Of a stretch of 59,692 bases of DNA, positions 6,404 through 13,978 are shown piece by piece. Origin of the DNA: Nonomuraea turkmeniaca (GTDB lineage: Bacteria; Actinomycetota; Actinomycetes; Streptosporangiales; Streptosporangiaceae); contig NZ_VCKY01000035.1 of NCBI RefSeq assembly GCF_005889735.1, positions 1 to 59,692 on the forward strand, written 5' to 3'. The notes under the pieces were generated by a model. The model was not told where the DNA came from, ran no database searches, and worked only from the letters and a program-made list of their open reading frames with translations. Positions within the stretch are counted from its first letter, which is position 1. Each line of letters opens with the position of its first letter. The translations under genes were made by a program, and so were the position numbers.

Positions 6404-9400
6404 TCAGCGGTCGAACCAGCGGTACATGGGCGAGTCGGGTCCCCACGTGCCGGGGCGGCCGTGCTCGTCCTTCGTGACGAAGACGCTCGGCTCGGAGGCG
6501 GTCACGCCGCCGCCGGCGGAGCGTGCCGTGACGAACCAGGCGTAGGCCGTGTCGTCCTTGAGGCGGTCCCAGGTCACCGAGGCGACCTGACCCGACGCGA
6601 CCGTGCTCTTGCCGATGATCCGGGTGGGCTCGTAGAGCGCCAGGGAGTCGGTCTGGAACGTCGTCGTGCGGGAGGTGAGGTCGACCGGCAACACCATGTT
6701 GTCCTCGAGGCCGTTGTAGCGGCGCCTCGGGTCGAACTCGCCGGCGCCGAAGTCGTTGAGCAGCGGGGAGTAGGTGTCCACGCTCAGCTCCGCCCGCTTG
6801 ACGTCGAACTGCAGCAGCCGGAAGAAGCTCGCGCCGAACTGCAGCTGGTCGGTCGGGTTGTAGCCGCCGATCTCGGTGAGCCCGAGGCGGTCGGCCGACA
6901 CCGTGTAGAACTGGTAGTCCGCCAGGAGCTCGACGACGCCGTTGCCGACCTGGCCGACCTTCGGCTTCACGTTGGTGCCCACGCCGTGCTCGTGGCCGGC
7001 GAGGATGAGGAAGACGTTCGGGTTCTTCTCGACCACCGTCTTGTACAACATGGAGCCGTCGGGAGCCGCGAAGCCGGCGCCGCGCCCGTCGGGGCTGGTG
7101 CTCGGCACGATGTAGTCGTGCGAGAGCAGGATGCCGTTGCGGCCCGGGAACTTCTTGAAGACGGAGTCGGCCCATTCGGCCTCCTCCCTCGTCACCCCGT
7201 ACGACAGGCCGACCACGACGAAGTCCAGCCCGCCGGCGGAGAACAGGTCGTAGTGGTTCTGGTTGTCGCCTTCCTTCCACGGCCCGCCGTACTCGGCGTG
7301 CTGCCAGCCCCGCGAGGCGTCCTGGTACCGGTTGGGGCCGTAGTACTTGTTGTAGATCGCTTCCGGCCCGTTCTCGGTGCCCGACTGGTTGTCGTGGTTG
7401 CCGGCGATCACACCGTTCGGGATGGCCGCCTCGTCCAGCACGCGCTGCTGCCTGGAGGACACCTCGAACTCGCCGGTGGCCTGCCGCTGCTGGGCTTCGT
7501 CGGCCGGCTTGCGGATGTTGTTCTCGATGATGTCGCCGGTGTGCGCGACGTAGGAGATCTTGCGCTGGTCCTTGTTCGCCTTGATCCAGTTGACGATGCC
7601 GGCGTAGGCGGACTCCCACACCGCGCGTTCCTCGGCCGTCTCCTGCTCCACCGCGCCCTCGGAGAGGTACTGGGTGTCGGTGAAGTGCACGATCGAGAAG
7701 TCGTACGTGGCGGGGTCGGCGAAGCCGTTCGGGTCGCCGGGCTCGATGTCGTCGGCGAACGGGTCCTCGCCCGTCACCATGACGTGAACCTGCTGCCTGT
7801 CGATGTAGTCCGCGTCGACGACTGCGCTGAGCACCGTCTTGCCCTCGGCTGCGCCCCGGGCGCTCGTCAGCAGGTCCCATGCCTCGGTCTTCGTGTTCCA
7901 CACCCGCAACGACGCCAGGCGCTCGGGGTCGATGGCGCCTTCCCAGCGCAGGACCGGGGAGTCCACGTGGCCCTTCACCTGGATGTCGTACCTCTGGTAG
8001 GTGATGTCCTGGCCGGCGGGCGCGTCGAGCGTCTTGCCGTCGGCCGGATCGAGCCCGTCTGCCTTGACGTGCTGCTCGCCGGGGACCCGCAGGGTCGTGG
8101 GGACGGACTGGGCCGTGCCCTGGAACACCTGGTTCGGGGTGAGGATCCTGGCCTCGGAGAACGTCGCCGTCACCTGGCCCCCGTCGGGTTCGGCCACCTT
8201 CGCCGAGAGCGTGACGGGATCCGACACGTCGACGGCGCCCAAGGCCGGGGACAAGTCGGCGGGGACGTCCGGGATGCCCGCGGACTCGAACACGATCTCG
8301 CGGGTCGCGGTGTTCCCGAGCCCGTCGGCGCCGGTCACGGAGAGCGTGTGCTTGCCGGCCCGCAGGCCGGGGCCCATCTTGGCGCCCAGCGCGATCGGCT
8401 GGCCGTCGAGCTTGACGTCCGGCCCCGACACGACACCGTTGGCGTCCTCCAGCTTGACGTCCAGCACGACCGAGGCGGTGATCTTCTCGTCCGCGGCCGG
8501 CACGCTCTGGGCGACCTTCGGCGCCGTGTTGTCGGTGATCAGGAGGCGGGTGGCGGTCTCGCCCGTGGTGGACACCGCGGCGATGGTGTGCTTGCCGTCC
8601 TCCAGTTTGGTGGTGTCGAGGTCCGCGCGCAGGCCGCGGGCCGGCGCGGTCACGAGGAACTCGAGGTCGATCTCCCTCAGCGGGTTGACGTTGTCGCCGC
8701 AGTTGCCGTCGCCCATGCCGTACGAGGTCTTGAGCATCTGGCCGGCTGCCGTGCCCTGCGCCGGGGTGAGGACGATGTTCGAGATCGTGAAGTCGTCGCG
8801 GTTGTTGCCGCAGGATGTCGGAAAGGTGCCGGTCACGAAGTCGATCGTGTTCCAGCCGGGCACGAGGTACTCGTTCGGGATCGTGAAGTCGACCCGCCGG
8901 CTCAGGAAGTCGCCGTCGAGCACGATCTTCTGGCCGTTGACGAGCACGAAGTTCTGATAGCGCGCCTCGATCGCGTTGGCGCCCACGTTGAAGCTGAGGG
9001 TGGCGTTGCCCGAGCCGAGCGTTTCGACGATGTGCACCGCCGGGGCGTCGATCGTGTAGCGCAGCTCGGCTTCGCGCAGGGCGGTCTGGCTGCTGCCGCA
9101 GGCGCCGTCGCCCATCTCGTACGACGGTTTGATGTCCTGGCCGGCCACGGTGGCGCCGTCGAGGGTGAGCGCGAGGTTCGAGATCGTGAAGTCGTCGCGG
9201 TTGTCGCCGCAGGACTCCCGGTAGTCCCCGGTGACGACCTTGATCGTGTTCTCGCCCGGCGCCAGGAATCGTGCCGGGACCGCGACGGTCACGCGCCGGC
9301 TCGCCCAGGAGCCGCCCAGGTCGATGCGCTTGCCGTTGACGAGCAGGAAGTTGTCGAACCTGTCGTCGATCGAGTCCGCGCCCACGTCGAAGGCGAGCAT

Positions 9401-10366
9401 CGCGGCGCCGTTCCCCAGAGTGGCCTTCGTGGCGGGTTCCTTGCCGTCGACGGTGAGGGACTTGACGCCGCCCGCACCGGCGGCCGGAACGGTCGCGAAG
9501 ACCGGCTTGGTGCCGGCCACGAGCGTGCCGTCCGTGGGCAGCAGCCGCGGCGCCCCGGCGGGAGCGTTGTTCACGGTCACGGTGTTCTTGACCGTCACCC
9601 CGGCCGCGGTCGTGGCGGTGATGGCGTGCTCGCCGTTGGCCAGCGTCGTGGTGTCCACGTCCGCGGCCAGACCCGTGGTGCCCCGCGGGTCGCCCAGGAC
9701 GAAGAACTTGAGCGTGGCGCGCTTCAGCAGCGAGGCGTTCGTGCCGCAATCGCCGTCGCCGAAGGCGAGGGCGTAGGGGTTGTCCTCGCCGTCCGCGACC
9801 TCGCCGAGCAGTTCGAGGCCCACGTCGAACAGCATGAAGTCGTCGTAGTTGAGGCCGCACGAGGACTGGATGGCGCCGGCGACGATCTCGACGGTGTTCT
9901 CGCCCTTGACGAGGTGCTCGTTCGGGATCTCGATGGTCGCCCGCTCGTTGACGTGGTCGCCGATGTCGCTCCGGTACGCGCCGTTGACGAGCACGTAGTT
10001 GTGGTACAGCCCCGAGGCCGAGTTCGAACCGACGTCGAAGCTGAGCTTGGAGACGCCCACCGTCCGGGTGGCGTTGAGCGCGGTGCCGTCGATGTCCAGT
10101 TTGGCGACGCTGTCACCGGCCCTGGTCGGCACCGCCGCGACCTTCACCGTGCCCTCGAGGTGGGAACCGCCGGCGGGAGTGAGCGCCGGAGGGCTCTGCG
10201 AGCCGGTCGGCGTGGGACTGGGCCGTCCCCGTTCCTGCTCCCCCGGGTCGGCGTACGCGGCGGTCACGAGGCTGCTCGCCAGCAGTACCGCGACCACGGC
10301 GGCCATGCCGAGGCGTCCTCGCCTCCGTAAGGCACCCAGTAACTTTCGTGCTGCCATGGGCTGCAT
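6404..10366 (-). CDS. Very large secreted calcineurin-like phosphoesterase with three internal repeats
   Basis: A 1320-residue exported protein. Residues 1-40 are a signal peptide after an arginine-rich start, then a Pro/Thr/Ser linker. Three related segments of about 100 residues follow (about 107-205, 322-422, 452-555). Each has a pattern like LSFDVG..., NFVLVNG, a Cys before N-x-DDF, and a closing MGDGxCG. Ig-like linker segments come next. The metallophosphatase domain (about 890-1130) has FTDTQY, HTGDIIENN, AGNHDNQ and AGHEHG; the first motif has Gln where many members have His. ATG at 10366 has AGGGA 9 bases upstream. It is probably a cell-surface phosphatase or nucleotidase whose repeats bind sugar or polymer. 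The substrate is unknown. Confidence 0.85.
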   Translation of the reverse strand: MQPMAARKLLGALRRRGRLGMAAVVAVLLASSLVTAAYADPGEQERGRPSPTPTGSQSPPALTPAGGSHLEGTVKVAAVPTRAGDSVAKLDIDGTALNATRTVGVSKLSFDVGSNSASGLYHNYVLVNGAYRSDIGDHVNERATIEIPNEHLVKGENTVEIVAGAIQSSCGLNYDDFMLFDVGLELLGEVADGEDNPYALAFGDGDCGTNASLLKRATLKFFVLGDPRGTTGLAADVDTTTLANGEHAITATTAAGVTVKNTVTVNNAPAGAPRLLPTDGTLVAGTKPVFATVPAAGAGGVKSLTVDGKEPATKATLGNGAAMLAFDVGADSIDDRFDNFLLVNGKRIDLGGSWASRRVTVAVPARFLAPGENTIKVVTGDYRESCGDNRDDFTISNLALTLDGATVAGQDIKPSYEMGDGACGSSQTALREAELRYTIDAPAVHIVETLGSGNATLSFNVGANAIEARYQNFVLVNGQKIVLDGDFLSRRVDFTIPNEYLVPGWNTIDFVTGTFPTSCGNNRDDFTISNIVLTPAQGTAAGQMLKTSYGMGDGNCGDNVNPLREIDLEFLVTAPARGLRADLDTTKLEDGKHTIAAVSTTGETATRLLITDNTAPKVAQSVPAADEKITASVVLDVKLEDANGVVSGPDVKLDGQPIALGAKMGPGLRAGKHTLSVTGADGLGNTATREIVFESAGIPDVPADLSPALGAVDVSDPVTLSAKVAEPDGGQVTATFSEARILTPNQVFQGTAQSVPTTLRVPGEQHVKADGLDPADGKTLDAPAGQDITYQRYDIQVKGHVDSPVLRWEGAIDPERLASLRVWNTKTEAWDLLTSARGAAEGKTVLSAVVDADYIDRQQVHVMVTGEDPFADDIEPGDPNGFADPATYDFSIVHFTDTQYLSEGAVEQETAEERAVWESAYAGIVNWIKANKDQRKISYVAHTGDIIENNIRKPADEAQQRQATGEFEVSSRQQRVLDEAAIPNGVIAGNHDNQSGTENGPEAIYNKYYGPNRYQDASRGWQHAEYGGPWKEGDNQNHYDLFSAGGLDFVVVGLSYGVTREEAEWADSVFKKFPGRNGILLSHDYIVPSTSPDGRGAGFAAPDGSMLYKTVVEKNPNVFLILAGHEHGVGTNVKPKVGQVGNGVVELLADYQFYTVSADRLGLTEIGGYNPTDQLQFGASFFRLLQFDVKRAELSVDTYSPLLNDFGAGEFDPRRRYNGLEDNMVLPVDLTSRTTTFQTDSLALYEPTRIIGKSTVASGQVASVTWDRLKDDTAYAWFVTARSAGGGVTASEPSVFVTKDEHGRPGTWGPDSPMYRWFDR

Positions 10367-10632
10367 CGGGTGCGGTCCCTTCTATTTACATGCCAAGCGG
10401 CTGGTTCCTCGGGCTGCTTGCCCTCGGGCGGACACATTGGATCGCTCGAGTGAACGCTGTGCATGGAGAGGCTGAAGGGGAAGAAAACGATCAGCTCATT
10501 CTGGTCATCCGTCACAGGACGGGAACAACCGGACACAGCTCGACGCACACCAGATATCTATTGGTTTCCGGTCAACCCAGGACGAGGCTCAAGGAGTGTC
10601 AGGAGGTGGTCCCATGAACGAGAGGAGTGCGG

Positions 10633-11154
10633 GTGGACGCGGAATTCGTGGAGTTCGTGCGGCACCGGGGTGACCACCACCTGAAAACGGCGGTCCTGCT
10701 CACTGGCGATTGGCACACGGCTGAAGATCTGGTGCAGTCCAGCCTGGGCAAGCTGTATCGGGCGTGGCACCGGCTCGACACCAGCAGCAACCCCGACGCC
10801 TACCTGCGCCGAATCATGGTCAACACGTACCGATCGTGGTGGCGTGCACGATGGCGCCGCGAGATCCCGCGCGCCGAGCTGCCCGATCTGCCCGGTCCCG
10901 GTGACGCGGGAGACGCGCGGGCGGTGGCAGAGGACGTACGGAACGCGCTTGCGCAGGTGCCGGCCAGACAGCGGACGGCCTTGGTGCTGCGCTTTTTCGT
11001 TGATCTGCCGGAGGCGGAGGTCGCCGGCCTGATGGGCTGCTCGGTGGGGACGGTCAAGACCCACACGTACCGCGGCCTGCAGGCGATGCGGCGGCTGATC
11101 TCCCCCGGCACGCTGGTCAACCGAATCGAGGAGGAAGGGAGTGGGATCCGGTGA
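10633..11154 (+). CDS. SigE-family ECF-type RNA polymerase sigma factor
   Basis: A 173-residue sigma factor. Region 2 covers FVRHRGDHHLKTAVLLTGDW then HTAEDLVQSSLGKLY and the DNA-melting part PDAYLRRIMVNTYRSWWR. Region 4 is VPARQRTALVLRFFVDLPEA then EVAGLMGCSVGTVKTHTYRG. GTG at 10633 is favoured by AGGAG 5 bases upstream; a GTG six bases earlier would overlap that site. The stop overlaps a possible GTG of the next gene, and the next start lies 24 bases on, so the pair forms an operon of a regulator and a membrane-anchored partner. It probably responds to envelope conditions. Confidence 0.87.
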   Translation: MDAEFVEFVRHRGDHHLKTAVLLTGDWHTAEDLVQSSLGKLYRAWHRLDTSSNPDAYLRRIMVNTYRSWWRARWRREIPRAELPDLPGPGDAGDARAVAEDVRNALAQVPARQRTALVLRFFVDLPEAEVAGLMGCSVGTVKTHTYRGLQAMRRLISPGTLVNRIEEEGSGIR

Positions 11155-11177
11155 GACGCCAACACGAGGAGCCGTCC

Positions 11178-11981
11178 ATGAACGAGCATGAAATCCGCAC
11201 CCTGCTCACCAAGGCGACCGAGGACCGGCCGGCCGGCATCGACCTCATGCCGGCGCTGCCGAGACGCCGGCCGCCCAAGATCCTGGTCCCGATCGCCACG
11301 CTGGCCGCCGCCGCGGTGGCCGCGGTGGCCGCGGTGGCGATCGTCCTGCCCGCGACCCCGTCCACGGCGCAGGCCCAGGTGCTCGCCGCTGTCGAGAACA
11401 CCAGCCAGGAGAGCTACCGCATCCACACCACGTCCGGCGCCAAGACGTTCGACGGCGCCTTCGACCCCGTCCAGCGGGTAGGTGTCATCAGGAGGATGGA
11501 CGGGGTGGAGACCCGGTTCATCGGCGACCTGATGTACGGCAAGGAGAGCGGCGAGGCGAAGTGGACGGTCGCACCGCGCCCCGACGCCGAGCTCGCGAAC
11601 GCGCCGCTGGTCGTCTCCGTGGTCAAGCTCGCTCCGCTGGACCCGCCGGCGACCCTGCAGCGGCTTCGTACGGCAACTGATGTCCGCGAGAGCGGCACCG
11701 CCTCGGGGCAGGGCTGGACCGGCCGCCGGTTCACGTTCTCGCTGGAGGACACCGGCGGCGGCAACCTCAAGGAAAGCCCCAATGGAAAGATCACCGGCAC
11801 CGTGGACGTGGATGACCAGGACCGGATCCGGCGCATGGAGTTCGTCTTCGGCGGCACCGGCCACCGGAACGTCCTGGACTTCAGCGACTTCGGCGCTCCG
11901 GTCTCGGTGACCGCCCCACCCGCCGACCAGGTGCAGGAGGCGCCCGCCGAGAAACTCGGCAAGCCGGCCAAGACCAACTGA
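11178..11981 (+). CDS. Membrane-anchored partner of the sigma factor, CU044_5270-like
   Basis: A 267-residue protein with a short cytoplasmic N-terminus (MNEHEIRTLLTKATEDRPAG), one membrane helix (about 37-58, largely Ala and Val) and an extracellular domain of about 200 residues with repeated beta-strand patterns. No zinc-binding anti-sigma motif (HxxxCxxC) is present. ATG at 11178 has GAGGAG 6 bases upstream; the overlapping GTG at 11151 lacks this. Position directly behind a SigE-type gene suggests it tethers or senses for that sigma factor, as similar proteins do in actinomycetes, but this is inference. The helix is encoded by a 9-base tandem repeat. Confidence 0.7.
   Translation: MNEHEIRTLLTKATEDRPAGIDLMPALPRRRPPKILVPIATLAAAAVAAVAAVAIVLPATPSTAQAQVLAAVENTSQESYRIHTTSGAKTFDGAFDPVQRVGVIRRMDGVETRFIGDLMYGKESGEAKWTVAPRPDAELANAPLVVSVVKLAPLDPPATLQRLRTATDVRESGTASGQGWTGRRFTFSLEDTGGGNLKESPNGKITGTVDVDDQDRIRRMEFVFGGTGHRNVLDFSDFGAPVSVTAPPADQVQEAPAEKLGKPAKTN
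11311..11337 (+). repeat. Three tandem copies of the 9-mer CCGCGGTGG
   Basis: The repeat runs without interruption and encodes Ala-Val-Ala units inside the membrane helix of the sigma-factor partner. In-frame copy-number change by slippage would lengthen or shorten the helix by one turn. Confidence 0.85.
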
Positions 11982-11983
11982 AC

Positions 11984-12045
11984 AGCACCCCTCCACCGTG
12001 GCGGGGCCGTGCCCGGGGGTTCCGGCCCCCGGGCCCGGCGGTGCT
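11984..12045 (+). terminator. Nested hairpin after the sigma-factor operon
   Basis: GCCCGGGGG (12011-12019) pairs with CCCCCGGGC (12026-12034) around a 6-base loop. An outer AGCACC/GGTGCT pair (11984-11989, 12040-12045) closes the structure just after the stop codon at 11981. It could also serve the short reading frame converging from the right. Confidence 0.65.
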
Positions 12046-12050
12046 CATGA

Positions 12051-12238
12051 TCACTTGGTTTCTCGCACGCAGGCCTGCAGGACCTCCTGGTGCTGATCAC
12101 CGTCAGGGAGCTTGACGCCCTCGCCGGGTCGTGGATCGGCGACGTCGACCCCGCGTCCAGCGCGCCCGCGTAGGCGCTGAGGTCGTCGCCCCATGCCGCA
12201 CCGTCCGCCGGCCGTACTTCCACGAGCACTTTTCCCAT
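12051..12238 (-). pseudogene. Short gene, apparently frameshifted; function unknown
   Basis: An ATG at 12238 with GGAGG 9 bases upstream opens MGKVLVEVRPADGAAWGDDL then SAYAGALD. Near 12150 coding-like sense moves to another frame, VDVADPRPGEGVKLPDGD then QHQEVLQACVRETK and a stop. Joined, this is about 62 residues, ending against the hairpin of the neighbouring operon. I do not recognise the family. A real small gene with a one-base error, or decayed sequence, fits better than chance because start, ribosome site and C-terminus all look genuine. The rest of the gap to 12460 holds only a 7-bp inverted repeat (CCAGGCC 12322-12328, GGCCTGG 12341-12347). Confidence 0.35.
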
Positions 12239-12460
12239 CAAAGAGGTCCTCCGGCAGGGATGGGTCAGGCCGAAACAAGGCATGGAGCAGCTGGGATACG
12301 TTCGACGATACGTGAGATTCCCCAGGCCTCAAGGGCTTGCGGCCTGGCGCCACCGCGCCTCCGGCCGCCCCCCGTCAGTCATCGGAGGAAACGTCCCGCC
12401 ATCAGCATGCCTTCGCCCAGAAGCCAGCAGTCCTGACGAAAAATCATCCGATGTCTAGTC

Positions 12461-12489
12461 TTGACCGGATCAGCATGACACCTTAACGT
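12461..12489 (+). promoter_or_regulatory. Promoter of the molybdenum hydroxylase operon, near-leaderless
   Basis: TTGACC (12461-12466), a 17-base spacer and TAACGT (12484-12489) form a good sigma-70-type promoter. The ATG follows 8 bases later with no Shine-Dalgarno, so the transcript probably starts at or next to the start codon. Confidence 0.6.
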
Positions 12490-12497
12490 TCGGCCGT

Positions 12498-12989
12498 ATG
12501 GATCTCTCCTCGCAACGACAGGCCGTGGACGGCCAGGTCGAGGTGGCGTTCAAGGTCAACGGAACCGCCGAGCGTCTCCGCGTTGACCCCCGGACCACGC
12601 TGCTCGATGCCCTGCGGGAGCGCCTGCAGTTGACCGGCACGAAGAAGGGCTGCGACCGCGGGCAGTGCGGGGCGTGCACCGTGCACGTGGACGGCAGGCG
12701 GGTGTTGTCCTGTCTGACCCTCGTGGCCATGGTGGAGGGCCGGGAGGTCACCACGATCGAGGGCCTGGCCGAGGACGATCAACTGCACCCGGTGCAGCGG
12801 GCGTTCATCGAGTGCGACGGGTTCCAGTGCGGATTCTGCACGCCGGGGCAGATCATGTCGGCCGTGGCCGTGCTGCGCGAGGGGCACGCGACCACCGACG
12901 CGCAGATCCGTGAGGCCATGTCAGGCAATATCTGCAGATGCGGCGCTTATCCGGCCATCGTCGAGGCCGTGAAGCAGGCGAGATCCTGA
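12498..12989 (+). CDS. paoA: Molybdenum hydroxylase small subunit with two [2Fe-2S] clusters (PaoA/YagT type)
   Basis: A 163-residue electron-transfer subunit of a xanthine-oxidase-family enzyme. The plant-ferredoxin-type cluster is held by Cys 52, 57, 60 and 72 (CDRGQCGAC then C). The second cluster uses CGFC (111, 114) and CRC (146, 148). It passes electrons from the molybdenum site to FAD in the next subunit. Unlike E. coli PaoA there is no twin-arginine leader, so the enzyme should be cytoplasmic. Its stop shares a base with the next start. Neighbouring aldehyde dehydrogenases suggest aromatic aldehydes as substrates. The symbol is by analogy. Confidence 0.88.
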   Translation: MDLSSQRQAVDGQVEVAFKVNGTAERLRVDPRTTLLDALRERLQLTGTKKGCDRGQCGACTVHVDGRRVLSCLTLVAMVEGREVTTIEGLAEDDQLHPVQRAFIECDGFQCGFCTPGQIMSAVAVLREGHATTDAQIREAMSGNICRCGAYPAIVEAVKQARS

Positions 12990-13978
12990 TGCGCGCGTTC
13001 GACTTCGCCGCTCCTCGCGACATCGCCGACGCCCTCGGCCTGGCCGGGGACACTTCGGCGTACGTCGCCGGCGGCACCACGCTCGTCGACCTGATGAAGC
13101 TCGACGTGCTCGCCCCCGAGCAGCTCATCGACATCAACCGCCTCCCGCTGCACGGGATCCGGCTCGGACCTGACGGCCTGCGCATCGGCGCGCTGGAGCG
13201 GATGGAGGACATCGCCCGCCACGACGCCGTCGCCGCCTGCTACCCGCTCATCTCGCAGGCGTTGCTTTCCAGCGCTTCACCGCAGCTGCGCAACATGGCC
13301 AGCATCGGCGGCAACCTCCTGCAGCGGACGCGCTGCGGCTACTTCCGCGACGTGGCCACACCGTGCAACAAGCGCGCGCCAGGCAGCGGCTGCCCGGCGC
13401 AGAGCGGCGACAACAGAGGCCACGCCATCCTGGGCACGAGCGCCTCCTGCGCCGCCACGCATGCCAGCGACGTCGCCGTTGCCCTGGTCGCGCTGGACGC
13501 CTCCGTACGGCTGCGCGGTGCCGCCGGGAACGCCAACGCCCGAGCCGACGGCGAGCGGACAGTGCCGCTGGCGGACTTCTACCTGCGGCCCGGCGACACC
13601 CCGCACGTGGAGAACGTGCTGCGGCCCGGCGAGCTCATCACGGAAGTGATCGTGCCGCCGCTGGAATGGGCCAGGCGCTCCGTCTACGTCAAGGTCCGCG
13701 ACCGCCAGTCGTACGAGTTCGCGCTCGCCTCGGCCGCCGTCGCGGTCGATCTCCGCGGCGGCGCCGTCCACGACGCCCGGGTCGCGGTCGGCGGCGTCGG
13801 CACCGTGCCCTGGCGGCTGCCCGCCGTCGAGGCGGCGCTGCGCGCCGGTCAGAGCCATGAGGCAGCGGCGGCGCTCGCCGCGGAGGGAGCCCGCCCGCTG
13901 GCCGGAAACGCGTTCAAGGGGACACTCGTGCAGCGCGTGATCCTGCGTGCTCTGACGGAACTGGCAGGCCCGCGATGA
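12989..13978 (+). CDS. paoB: Molybdenum hydroxylase FAD subunit with extra [4Fe-4S] loop (PaoB/YagS type)
   Basis: A 329-residue FAD-binding subunit (CoxM/CO-dehydrogenase flavoprotein fold). FAD-binding blocks are AYVAGGTTLVDLMKL and NMASIGGNLLQRTRC. The insertion RCGYFRDVATPCNKR with APGSGC supplies cysteines like those that bind a [4Fe-4S] cluster in E. coli PaoB, a mark of this subgroup rather than of ordinary xanthine dehydrogenases. ATG overlaps the previous TGA by one base, and the end overlaps the large subunit by ATGA, so the three proteins are made in fixed ratio. Confidence 0.88.
   Translation: MRAFDFAAPRDIADALGLAGDTSAYVAGGTTLVDLMKLDVLAPEQLIDINRLPLHGIRLGPDGLRIGALERMEDIARHDAVAACYPLISQALLSSASPQLRNMASIGGNLLQRTRCGYFRDVATPCNKRAPGSGCPAQSGDNRGHAILGTSASCAATHASDVAVALVALDASVRLRGAAGNANARADGERTVPLADFYLRPGDTPHVENVLRPGELITEVIVPPLEWARRSVYVKVRDRQSYEFALASAAVAVDLRGGAVHDARVAVGGVGTVPWRLPAVEAALRAGQSHEAAAALAAEGARPLAGNAFKGTLVQRVILRALTELAGPR

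Noticed and set aside
5447..10330. A 1627-codon open frame on the plus strand opposite the phosphoesterase and HupE genes
   Set aside because: It is an antisense shadow caused by GC-rich third positions. Its translation is Arg/Val/Asp/His-rich without family motifs, and it spans two well-supported genes on the other strand.
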